Assembly: GCF_007096355.1 (NCBI RefSeq)
Contig: NZ_VKDF01000004.1
Coordinates: 124,357-188,356 of the forward strand
Length of the DNA: 64,000 nt
Origin: Paracoccus sp. M683
GTDB lineage: Bacteria > Pseudomonadota > Alphaproteobacteria > Rhodobacterales > Rhodobacteraceae
Direction of reading: 5' to 3'
In this document: piece by piece, positions 52,417-60,429 of the stretch
Position numbering within the stretch: position 1 is the stretch's first letter
Layout of the letters: each line of letters starts with the position of its first letter
Position numbers and translations under genes: made by a program
Notes under the pieces: model-generated
What the model was told of the DNA's origin: nothing
The model's input: the letters and a program-made list of their open reading frames with translations, nothing else
Databases searched by the model: none

Positions 52417-52430
52417 CTGATCTAGGTCAA
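52417..52430. promoter_or_regulatory. FNR-like box upstream of DoxX gene
   Basis: CTGATCTAGGTCAA agrees with the FNR/CRP-family consensus TTGAT-N4-ATCAA at eight of ten defined positions. It lies 86 bases before ATG 52516 in a 233-base gap that shows no gene. With two mismatches it is only a candidate. Confidence 0.3.
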
Positions 52431-52515
52431 GCGGGCGCGCGCGTCAGCCATATCGGTTTCGCTTATCCTGCCCGCAGGGGGGATTGGCTGTCATTTTCCT
52501 GAAAGGAACCCATTG

Positions 52516-52908
52516 ATGAACTTTCTTTCGCCGTTCGAGCCGCAGTTGCGCAGTGTCCTGCGGATCATGTCCGGCCTGCTGCTGTTGCAACATGGCACGA
52601 CCAAGATCCTGAGCTTCCCGGTCAGCCAGATGAACGGGATCTCGCTGACCTCGCTGCCGGGCATCGCAGGCATTTTCGAACTGGTCTTTGGCGTGTTGCT
52701 GACGATTGGCCTGTTCTCGCGCGTTTCCGCCTTTATCCTCAGCGGCGTGACGGCTGCGGCCTATTTCATCGCCCATGCGGGGCAAGGCTTTTTCCCGCTG
52801 CTGAATGGTGGCGAACTGGCGGCGCTTTACGCCTTTGTGTTCCTGTATCTCGCGGCCGCCGGCCCCGGCCCCTGGTCGGTTGACGCCGCGCGCGGCAAGG
52901 ACAGCTGA
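52516..52908 (+). CDS. DoxX family membrane protein
   Basis: 130 residues from ATG 52516, with AAAGGAA upstream. Four membrane helices. DoxX features are VLRIMSGLLLLQHGTTKILS, LPGIAGIFELVFGVLLTIGL, AAAYFIAHAGQGFFPLLNGG and LYAFVFLYLAAAGPGPWSVD. The family has members linked to quinone or thiosulfate metabolism, but most are uncharacterised. It is a single-gene unit closed by an intrinsic terminator. Confidence 0.9.
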   Translation: MNFLSPFEPQLRSVLRIMSGLLLLQHGTTKILSFPVSQMNGISLTSLPGIAGIFELVFGVLLTIGLFSRVSAFILSGVTAAAYFIAHAGQGFFPLLNGGELAALYAFVFLYLAAAGPGPWSVDAARGKDS

Positions 52909-52932
52909 GAACGACATCAGCCATTGATTTCA

Positions 52933-52964
52933 CAGGGGCCGGCCAATGCGTCCGGCCCCTGTTT
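52933..52964 (+). terminator. terminator after the DoxX gene
   Basis: A perfect 10-bp stem CAGGGGCCGG / CCGGCCCCTG with a nine-base loop, followed by TTT. It begins 24 bases after the stop codon. Confidence 0.75.
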
Positions 52965-53142
52965 GCATCAGGCCGCCAGCCAATCGCCGGGAGCTGGCCT
53001 GCCAGTTTGCAGGATGTGACAGGCACTTCGTCGTGCCCCTCGGTCGCGAATTGGCAGTTCGCCTGCCGCCCCGCGCACCCCATTGCGCGCCTGTCTCGGC
53101 CCGGATAGCCTCCGCCCCAAACCTGAACAGGAGGTCAGCCCG

Positions 53143-54507
53143 ATGAACAAACCGCAAAGCTGGGAAGCCCGCGCCGATGAATATTCGCTGTATGGTTTCA
53201 CCGATCTGCCAAGCGTGCATCAACGCGGCGCGGTGGTGCTGACCCACGGCGAGGGGCCCTATGTCGTCGACGTGAATGGTCGCCGCTATCTGGATGCCAA
53301 TTCGGGCCTGTGGAACATGGTTGCCGGTTTCGACCACAAGGGCCTGGCCGATGCCGCCAAGGCGCAATATGACAAATTTCCCGGCTATCACGCCTTTTTC
53401 GGGCGGATGTCCGACCAGACCGTGATGCTGTCGGAAAAGCTGGTCGAGGTCTCGCCCTTTGAACGCGGCCGGGTCTTTTATACCAATTCGGGATCCGAGG
53501 CGAATGACACCATGGTCAAGATGCTGTGGTTCATGCATGCCAGCGAAGGCAAGCCGCAGAAACGCAAGATCCTGACCCGCTGGAACGCCTATCACGGCGT
53601 CACCGCTGTTTCGGCCAGCATGACCGGCAAGCCCTATAATTCCGTCTTTGGCCTGCCGCTTGACGGCTTTATCCATCTGACCTGCCCGCATTACTGGCGC
53701 TTTGGCGCGGAAGGCGAGACCGAGGAACAGTTCACTGCCCGTCTGGCCCGCGAGTTGGAGGAAACGATCCAGCGCGAGGGCGCCGACACCATCGCCGGCT
53801 TCTTTGCCGAGCCGGTCATGGGTGCAGGCGGGGTGATCCCGCCCAGCAAGGGCTATTTCCAGGCGATGCTGCCGATCTTGCGGAAATACGACATCCCGAT
53901 GATCTCGGACGAGGTGATCTGCGGTTTCGGGCGCACCGGCAATACCTGGGGCTGCCAGACCTATGATTTCATGCCCGACGCGATCATTTCCTCGAAAAAC
54001 CTGACCGCCGGGCTGTTCCCGATGGGCGCGGTGATCCTGGGGCCGGAACTGGCCGACCGGGTGCAGGCAGCCGTCGAGAAGATCGAAGAGTTTCCGCATG
54101 GCTTCACCGCCTCGGGCCATCCGGTCGGCTGCGCCATCGCGCTGAAGGCCATTGACGTGGTGATGAACGAAGGTCTGGCCGATAACGTCAAACGCCTGGC
54201 CCCGCGGATGGAGGCAGGTCTGCGCGCCATCATGGACCGCAGCAACCATATCGGCGAATTGCGCGGCATCGGCTTCATGTGGGCGCTGGAGGCGGTGAAG
54301 GACAAGGCCACCAAGACGCCCTTTGACGGCTCGCTGTCGGTCTCTGAACGCATCGCCAATACCTGCACCGATCTGGGGCTGATCTGCCGCCCACTTGGCC
54401 AGTCCATCGTGCTGTGCCCGCCCTTCATCCTGACCGAGGAACAGATGGACGAGATGTTCGAAAAGCTGGAAACGGCATTGAACAAGGTCTTTGCCGAGGT
54501 CGCATGA
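53143..54507 (+). CDS. class III (omega-)aminotransferase
   Basis: PLP enzyme that moves amino groups from amines or omega-amino acids to keto acids. 454 residues from ATG 53143, with AGGAGG about 9 bases upstream. Marks are GRRYLDANSGLWNMVAGFDH, the phosphate-binding FYTNSGSEANDTMVKML, ISDEVICGFGRTG, and the PLP lysine K285 in SSKNLTAGLFPMGAV. The sequence is very close to the S-selective omega-transaminase of P. denitrificans as I remember it. The natural substrate is uncertain. In the leader, GCGAA and TTCGC (53046-53062) form a weak inverted repeat. Confidence 0.92.
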   Translation: MNKPQSWEARADEYSLYGFTDLPSVHQRGAVVLTHGEGPYVVDVNGRRYLDANSGLWNMVAGFDHKGLADAAKAQYDKFPGYHAFFGRMSDQTVMLSEKLVEVSPFERGRVFYTNSGSEANDTMVKMLWFMHASEGKPQKRKILTRWNAYHGVTAVSASMTGKPYNSVFGLPLDGFIHLTCPHYWRFGAEGETEEQFTARLARELEETIQREGADTIAGFFAEPVMGAGGVIPPSKGYFQAMLPILRKYDIPMISDEVICGFGRTGNTWGCQTYDFMPDAIISSKNLTAGLFPMGAVILGPELADRVQAAVEKIEEFPHGFTASGHPVGCAIALKAIDVVMNEGLADNVKRLAPRMEAGLRAIMDRSNHIGELRGIGFMWALEAVKDKATKTPFDGSLSVSERIANTCTDLGLICRPLGQSIVLCPPFILTEEQMDEMFEKLETALNKVFAEVA

Positions 54508-55115
54508 CCGACGATCTGCCGGCGCTCAGGGTCTATGCCGCCCATGGTGCCGCCTTGGCCCAACGCTATGAGACCATTGAACCGGCGCGGCTTTTCGCGC
54601 CGGTTCTTGACCTTCTGCCGCCGCCACCGGCCCGGCTTGCGGATATCGGCGCCGGGTCTGGCCGCGACGCGGCCTGGTTCGCGGGGCAGGGCTATCGCGT
54701 CACCGCCGTCGAGCCCGTGGCCCAGTTGCGGGCCGAGGGGCAGCAGCGTCACCGCGACACGGGCATTGACTGGATCGCGGACCACCTACCGATGCTGTCA
54801 GGGCTGCACCGGCTGGGGCACCGCTTTGATCTGGTGACGGGGATCGCGGTCTGGCATCATCTGGATGCCGACCAGCAGGCGCGGGCCATGGCCGGCCTGT
54901 CCGGTCTTCTGGCGGACGATGGGCTGCTGATCCTGTCGCTGCGCCATGGACCGCTGGCCCCCGAGGCTGGCGTATACCTTGCCGATCCGGCGCATGCCAT
55001 CAGCCTGGCCAAAGACCTGGGGCTGACCGTGCTGCGACAGGTCAAGGCCGGGTCGGTGCAGCCGGGCAATCTTGTCGAGGGGATAGACTGGACCTGGCTG
55101 GTGCTGGCACGCTGA
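54504..55115 (+). CDS. class I SAM-dependent methyltransferase
   Basis: 203 residues from ATG 54504, overlapping the aminotransferase stop by 4 bases. The SAM-binding core shows RLADIGAGSGRDAAWFAGQG (motif I), VTAVEPVAQLRAEGQQRH, FDLVTGIAVWHHLDADQQAR and GLLADDGLLILSLRHGPLAP. The target is unknown. Coupling to the transaminase may reflect only shared expression. Confidence 0.85.
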   Translation: MTDDLPALRVYAAHGAALAQRYETIEPARLFAPVLDLLPPPPARLADIGAGSGRDAAWFAGQGYRVTAVEPVAQLRAEGQQRHRDTGIDWIADHLPMLSGLHRLGHRFDLVTGIAVWHHLDADQQARAMAGLSGLLADDGLLILSLRHGPLAPEAGVYLADPAHAISLAKDLGLTVLRQVKAGSVQPGNLVEGIDWTWLVLAR

Positions 55116-55138
55116 GCGGCTGTTTTTTTGGGGGGCTG

Positions 55139-57322
55139 TCATCGCCCCGCCCATGGGCGGGCGCCGGTAATGTCGGCCACCGATCGCAGCTGCGGATCGC
55201 CGTCCGGGAAGGTGATCGCCACTGCACCCGTCTGTTTCAACCGCCGTTGGTCGAACAACAGGCAGGGCGGCGCTTTGTTATCCGTCTCGACCCGGTCATC
55301 GACGATCAGAATGACCTGCGCCGTGCAATGCGGCAGGGCTGCTGCGGCCGCACCCTTACCGGTCAGATGCACGACGCGCCATTCTGTCCCCTCGATCCGG
55401 GCCTGCCTTTCGCGACGCGGGCCGTTCCAGCCGGCACGTCCTGCCGATTCCGCCTGAGTGGCGGCGTCGCCATCCTCAAGCAGCCAGTTTTCCACCACGA
55501 AGCTGCCGCCTGACGGCTTTGAAACCACCCTGCCTGCGGGTGTCATCAGGCCCACGGCCTCGCCTTCGGGGGCGATCAGCAGCAGCGGGCGGGCAGCAAG
55601 GCCCCAGGTCAGAAACCCGGCCAGCACCAGCAGGCCGCCGCCGCCGCTGGTCAGCACTGTCACCGACAGGGCCGGTCGCATCTGACCCCGTCGCCAGCCC
55701 AGCACCGCCACCGTCGCGCCGATGCCCAGCAGCGGCATCACGGCGGTTGGTGGCATCGGGATCGCCGAGACCGCGCCGTCCAGATCCGCCACGAACTGCG
55801 CCACGATCAGCATCCATTGCGTACCCAGGCCCATGACCCACAGTGCCGGCGCCTCCAGCCCCAATGGTGCCAGCAGGGCGGCGATCACGCCCGCCGGCAT
55901 GACCAGCGTGCCCATGACCGGCACCGCCAGCAGGTTGGCCAGCAGTCCATATTGCGCCATCCGGCTGAAATGCGCCGCCGCGATGGGCGAGGTCGCCATG
56001 CCGGCAACAAAGGACGACACGACCAGCATGACCACCGGCCGCAGCCACCAGGGGATTGCGGGCGACAGCCGCGCCCATGGGCCATAGACCAGAATCAGCG
56101 CAACCGTCGCCGCAAAGCTCATCTGGAAACCGGGCGAGCCAAGCGCCTCGGGGTTCAGCACCAGGATGATGGTCGCGGCCAGGGCCACGCTGCGCAGCGA
56201 GATCGCCCTGCGATCGGCCAGAATCGCCATCAGCATGACCGCGACCATGATAAAGGCGCGCTCGGTCGCGACGCCGCCGCCCGACAGCCACAGATAGATC
56301 GCCGCCCCGGCCATGGCCACGACCGCCGCGATCTTGTGCGCGGGCCAGCGCAACCGCAGCCCCGCCCCTTGTGCAGCCACCAGTGCCAGCCGCAGCGCGC
56401 CATAGATAAAGCCGGCCAGCATGCCCATATGCAGCCCGGAAATCGAGATGATGTGATACAGGTTCGAGGCCCGCATCAATTCATTCGTGGCCTCGGTAAT
56501 GCCGGATCGGTCGCCCGTCATCAGCGCCGCCGCCACCGCGCCCGCCTGTCCGCCGATTCGGTCGCTGATCGCCTGTGCGATGGCGCGCTGCGCCTGGTGC
56601 ATGGCCCAGAAGCCGCCCTGCGGCGGGGCAACATTCAGAATCGGATTGCGGCTATAGCCCACGGCCCCCAGCCCGTCGAACCAGGCAAAGCTGCGAAAAT
56701 CAAAGCTGCCGGGCGAGGCCGGGCCGGGCGGGGGCGACAGATGGCCGGTCAGCATGACGCGCTGGCCTGGCCTGGGCAGATCGTCGGCCGCGCGGTTCAT
56801 CAGGGACAGCCGCACCTTTTCAGGGGTCCGGGCAGGGGAAAGGTCGCGCAGCACCACCTGATCCAGCGTGATCCGCATCCGGTCGCGGCCAGATCGGTCG
56901 ATCTGGACCACACGGCCCTCGACCGGGCCATAGTAGCGCCAGCCCAGCACCGGCGCATCGGCGCGCATGGCCCGTATTCCGGTCACCGACAAACCCGCCG
57001 CGACCAGCAGTATCGCCCAACCCGACAGGCGCAGCAGATCGGCCGCCCGCCAGCTGATGCGCCCCGTTTCGGCCCATCTGATCGCCCGGCCGGTCACAAT
57101 CAGCGCGCAAATCGCGACAACAGCCAGTAGCGCGAAAAACACGGGGCCCGGCTGAAACGGCAAGGCGAACCAGATCCCGATTCCCGCCGACAGGCCCACC
57201 GGCACCCAGGGCATCAGCCCCGCGCGCGCAGCCGCCGCCGGCCGCGGCTTGTGGGCCACGGTGGGTTTGGGACCGGCCCGCAGCCGATTTGCCGCGAATC
57301 CGGGCAGCGAGGGTGGGGCCAT
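55139..57322 (-). CDS. comEC: ComEC/Rec2 family competence protein
   Basis: Inner-membrane channel protein for DNA uptake. 727 residues from ATG 57322; a GTG at 57391 would add 23 residues. An N-terminal DUF4131 region (helices then an OB-like domain with [20 protein letters not shown]) precedes the Competence domain with [20 protein letters not shown] and [20 protein letters not shown]. The C-terminal metallo-beta-lactamase domain with its HxHxDH motif is absent; only a short tail with [20 protein letters not shown] remains, probably a degenerate remnant. It is divergent from gltX. Confidence 0.9.
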   Translation of the reverse strand: MAPPSLPGFAANRLRAGPKPTVAHKPRPAAAARAGLMPWVPVGLSAGIGIWFALPFQPGPVFFALLAVVAICALIVTGRAIRWAETGRISWRAADLLRLSGWAILLVAAGLSVTGIRAMRADAPVLGWRYYGPVEGRVVQIDRSGRDRMRITLDQVVLRDLSPARTPEKVRLSLMNRAADDLPRPGQRVMLTGHLSPPPGPASPGSFDFRSFAWFDGLGAVGYSRNPILNVAPPQGGFWAMHQAQRAIAQAISDRIGGQAGAVAAALMTGDRSGITEATNELMRASNLYHIISISGLHMGMLAGFIYGALRLALVAAQGAGLRLRWPAHKIAAVVAMAGAAIYLWLSGGGVATERAFIMVAVMLMAILADRRAISLRSVALAATIILVLNPEALGSPGFQMSFAATVALILVYGPWARLSPAIPWWLRPVVMLVVSSFVAGMATSPIAAAHFSRMAQYGLLANLLAVPVMGTLVMPAGVIAALLAPLGLEAPALWVMGLGTQWMLIVAQFVADLDGAVSAIPMPPTAVMPLLGIGATVAVLGWRRGQMRPALSVTVLTSGGGGLLVLAGFLTWGLAARPLLLIAPEGEAVGLMTPAGRVVSKPSGGSFVVENWLLEDGDAATQAESAGRAGWNGPRRERQARIEGTEWRVVHLTGKGAAAAALPHCTAQVILIVDDRVETDNKAPPCLLFDQRRLKQTGAVAITFPDGDPQLRSVADITGARPWAGR

Positions 57323-57456
57323 GCCCGTCTGGGCCGACAATTCTTGTCCTTCTCTCTGTGGTTCTCTATCTCTCGCTGCAAATCCTGCCACGGGGGCCTT
57401 TCGAAAAGGTTAACATTCCCCGTGGACCGACCAGACTGCCACCGGAAGGCCGCTTC

Positions 57457-58860
57457 ATGCCCGATACCCCCTCTGCCGCCGCGATCGTCACCCGGTTCGC
57501 CCCTTCGCCCACGGGCTATCTGCATATCGGCGGCGCGCGGACGGCGCTTTTCAACTGGCTTTATGCGCGTGGCCGTGGCGGGAAATTCCTGTTGCGGATC
57601 GAGGATACGGACCGCGCCCGCTCGACCGACGAGGCCACTCAGGCATTGTTGCTGGGGCTGGAATGGCTGGGTCTGGACTGGGATGGCGAGCCGGTCAGCC
57701 AGTTCGCGGGTGCCGCGCGCCATGCCGAAGTGGCCCGGCAGATGCTGGATCAGGGCGCGGCCTATCGCTGTTATTCCACGCCCGAGGAAATTGCCGCCTG
57801 GCGCGAATCGCATCCCCGGCAGCCATTTCAAAGCCCCTGGCGCGATGCCGATCCGGCGACCTGGCCCGATGCGCCCTATGCCATCCGCCTGCGCGCCCCG
57901 CGCGAGGGCGAAACGGTCATCTCCGATGCCGTCCAGGGCGAGGTGCGATTCGCCAATGATCAGCTGGATGACATGGTGCTGCTGCGCAGTGACGGCACGC
58001 CGGTCTATATGCTGGCGGTGGTGGTCGACGATCACGACATGGGCGTGACCCATGTGATCCGGGGCGACGATCACCTGACCAATGCCGCGCGGCAGGTGCA
58101 GGTGTTCGATGCGATGGGCTGGGCGCGGCCGGTCTTTGCCCATATCCCGCTGATTCACGGCGAGGATGGCAAGAAACTGTCCAAGCGCCATGGCGCTGTC
58201 GGTCTGCACGAATTTGCTGCCCTCGGCTATCCGGCCGAGGCAATGCGCAACTATCTGGCCCGCCTGGGTTGGAGCCATGGCGATGACGAGCTGTTCACTG
58301 ATGCGCAGGCGCTGGAATGGTTCGACCTGCCAGGGATCGGGCGCGCGCCCGCCCGGCTGGATTTCAAGAAACTGGAACATGTCAGCGGCTGGCATATCGG
58401 GAATATGGCCGATGCGGCGCTGCTGGCCGAACTGGATGGTTTCCTGTCCGAAACCGGGCAGCCGGCCCTGACAGAAGGCCAGAGGGCCTGGTTGGAGCCT
58501 GCGCTGAACATCCTGAAAGAAAAGGCAAAAACGTTGCCCGCACTGCTGGATCAAGGGCGCTTTGCGCTGATCCAGCGGCCTGTCGAGATGGATGAGAAAG
58601 CCGATAAGGCACTGGATTCGGTATCCCGTGGTATGCTGAAATCATTGACTGCCGCAGTGCAGCATGCTAGCTGGTCGCGAGACGATCTAGAGGGCGCCGC
58701 CAAGGCCGTTGCCGAAGAATACGGCGTGGGCCTGGGCAAGGTTGCGGCACCGATGCGGGCGGCTCTGGCTGGTCGAACTTCGACCCCCAGCGTGTTCGAC
58801 ATGATGACGGCACTTGGCCGTGACGAGACGCTGGCGCGGCTGACGGATCAGGCAGGCTGA
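57457..58860 (+). CDS. gltX: glutamyl-tRNA synthetase
   Basis: Charges tRNA-Glu (and, in many alphaproteobacteria, tRNA-Gln for later amidation). 467 residues from ATG 57457 with GGAAGG upstream. The HIGH motif is [20 protein letters not shown] near residue 12, the KMSKS motif is [20 protein letters not shown] near residue 230, and [20 protein letters not shown] is typical. The C-terminal anticodon-binding part is complete. gltA follows after 70 bases. Confidence 0.97.
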   Translation: MPDTPSAAAIVTRFAPSPTGYLHIGGARTALFNWLYARGRGGKFLLRIEDTDRARSTDEATQALLLGLEWLGLDWDGEPVSQFAGAARHAEVARQMLDQGAAYRCYSTPEEIAAWRESHPRQPFQSPWRDADPATWPDAPYAIRLRAPREGETVISDAVQGEVRFANDQLDDMVLLRSDGTPVYMLAVVVDDHDMGVTHVIRGDDHLTNAARQVQVFDAMGWARPVFAHIPLIHGEDGKKLSKRHGAVGLHEFAALGYPAEAMRNYLARLGWSHGDDELFTDAQALEWFDLPGIGRAPARLDFKKLEHVSGWHIGNMADAALLAELDGFLSETGQPALTEGQRAWLEPALNILKEKAKTLPALLDQGRFALIQRPVEMDEKADKALDSVSRGMLKSLTAAVQHASWSRDDLEGAAKAVAEEYGVGLGKVAAPMRAALAGRTSTPSVFDMMTALGRDETLARLTDQAG

Positions 58861-58930
58861 GACCTGCGTTCAACACCCGGCGCGCCGCCCCGTCTGCGGC
58901 GCCCGCCTATCCGAAAGAGGGAGTCACCTG

Positions 58931-60223
58931 ATGACAGACACCAAATCCGCTAAACTCATTCTGGATAACAAGTCATTCGACCTGCCCATCCTTCAGCCGA
59001 CCATTGGCCCCGAAGTGGTCGATATTCGCAAGCTGTACGGTCAGGCCGATATTTTCACCTATGATCCCGGCTTCACCTCGACGGCCAGCTGCGATTCGAC
59101 CATCACCTATATCGACGGCGAAAAGGGCGAGCTGTGGTATCGCGGCTACCCGATCGAACAGCTGGCCAAGCAGTCCCATTACCTGGAAGTCTGCTATCTG
59201 CTGCTTTACGGCGAACTGCCCGACCAGGCCCAGCTTGAGGATTTCGAGAACCGCGTGACCCGTCACACCATGGTTCACGAGCAGATGAACAACTTCTTCC
59301 GTGGTTTCCGTCGCGATGCGCATCCGATGGCCACCATGGTCGGCGTCGTCGGCGCCATGTCGGCCTTCTATCACGACAGCACCGATATTGCCGATCCGAT
59401 GCAGCGCGAGATCGCCTCGATCCGGCTGATCGCCAAGCTGCCGACCATTGCGGCCATGGCCTATAAATACTCGGTGGGGCAGCCCTTCGTTTATCCCAGC
59501 AACGAACTGGATTACGCCTCGAACTTCCTGAACATGTGCTTTTCGGTTCCGGCCGAGAAATACCATGTCGACCCGGCGCTGGCGCGCGCCATGGACCGCA
59601 TCTTCACGCTGCATGCCGATCACGAACAGAACGCCTCGACCTCGACCGTGCGTCTGGCCGGCTCGTCGGGTGCCAACCCGTTCGCCTGCATCGCGGCCGG
59701 TATCGCCTGCCTGTGGGGGCCTGCCCATGGCGGCGCCAACCAGGCTGCGCTGGAAATGTTGCAGCAGATCGGTACCGTCGACCAGATCCCGGAATATATC
59801 CGCCGGGCCAAGGACAAGGACGACCCGTTCCGCCTGATGGGCTTTGGCCACCGGGTCTACAAGAACTTCGATCCGCGCGCGAAGGTCATGAAGGAATCGG
59901 CCGACGAGGTTCTGGACCTGCTGGGGATCGAGGATAACGAGACCCTGAAGGTCGCCAAGGAACTGGAGCGGATCGCGCTGGAGGACGATTATTTCGTCGA
60001 GAAGAAGCTGTATCCCAACGTTGATTTCTATTCCGGCATCATCCTGTCGGCGATGGGCTTCCCGACCTCGATGTTCACGCCGATCTTTGCGCTGTCGCGC
60101 ACGGTGGGCTGGATCGCGCAATGGAAGGAAATGATTGCCGATCCGCAGAACAAGATCGGCCGTCCGCGTCAGCTGTATGTCGGCAGCGACAAGCGCGACT
60201 ATGTGGCCGTCAGCAAGCGCTGA
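58931..60223 (+). CDS. gltA: citrate synthase (type II)
   Basis: Condenses acetyl-CoA with oxaloacetate at the entry to the TCA cycle. 430 residues. Marks are [70 protein letters not shown] with the catalytic histidine, [18 protein letters not shown], and [20 protein letters not shown] with the aspartate region. The hexameric NADH-inhibited type typical of proteobacteria is likely. An intrinsic terminator follows. Confidence 0.98.
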   Translation: MTDTKSAKLILDNKSFDLPILQPTIGPEVVDIRKLYGQADIFTYDPGFTSTASCDSTITYIDGEKGELWYRGYPIEQLAKQSHYLEVCYLLLYGELPDQAQLEDFENRVTRHTMVHEQMNNFFRGFRRDAHPMATMVGVVGAMSAFYHDSTDIADPMQREIASIRLIAKLPTIAAMAYKYSVGQPFVYPSNELDYASNFLNMCFSVPAEKYHVDPALARAMDRIFTLHADHEQNASTSTVRLAGSSGANPFACIAAGIACLWGPAHGGANQAALEMLQQIGTVDQIPEYIRRAKDKDDPFRLMGFGHRVYKNFDPRAKVMKESADEVLDLLGIEDNETLKVAKELERIALEDDYFVEKKLYPNVDFYSGIILSAMGFPTSMFTPIFALSRTVGWIAQWKEMIADPQNKIGRPRQLYVGSDKRDYVAVSKR

Positions 60224-60240
60224 CCTGCCCAATCGTTCTG

Positions 60241-60265
60241 AAAAGGCCCCTGCGGGGGCCTTTTT
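60241..60265 (+). terminator. Rho-independent terminator of gltA
   Basis: AAAAGGCCCC-TGCG-GGGGCCTTTTT: a ten-base stem ending in a T run, 17 bases after the gltA stop codon. Confidence 0.88.
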
Positions 60266-60288
60266 GCTGCGCTTTGGCGGGGCGGTGC

Positions 60289-60317
60289 TTGCAGCTTGCG
60301 GGCGGCGTTCATATAGA
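60289..60317 (+). promoter_or_regulatory. candidate ileS promoter
   Basis: TTGCAG (60289-60294), exactly 17 bases, then TATAGA (60312-60317), located just behind the gltA terminator and 112 bases before the ileS ATG. The leader shows no T-box or attenuator that I can see. Confidence 0.5.
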
Positions 60318-60429
60318 GTTCGGCATGAGTTTTCTGGCTTTCGGCATACGAATTAGTCGCCCGGTGGTGTGAGGTTTCGCGCCGCCGGGATGCTTTTTGC
60401 CGAAACGACCGACCTTGAAGGACCGCCCG

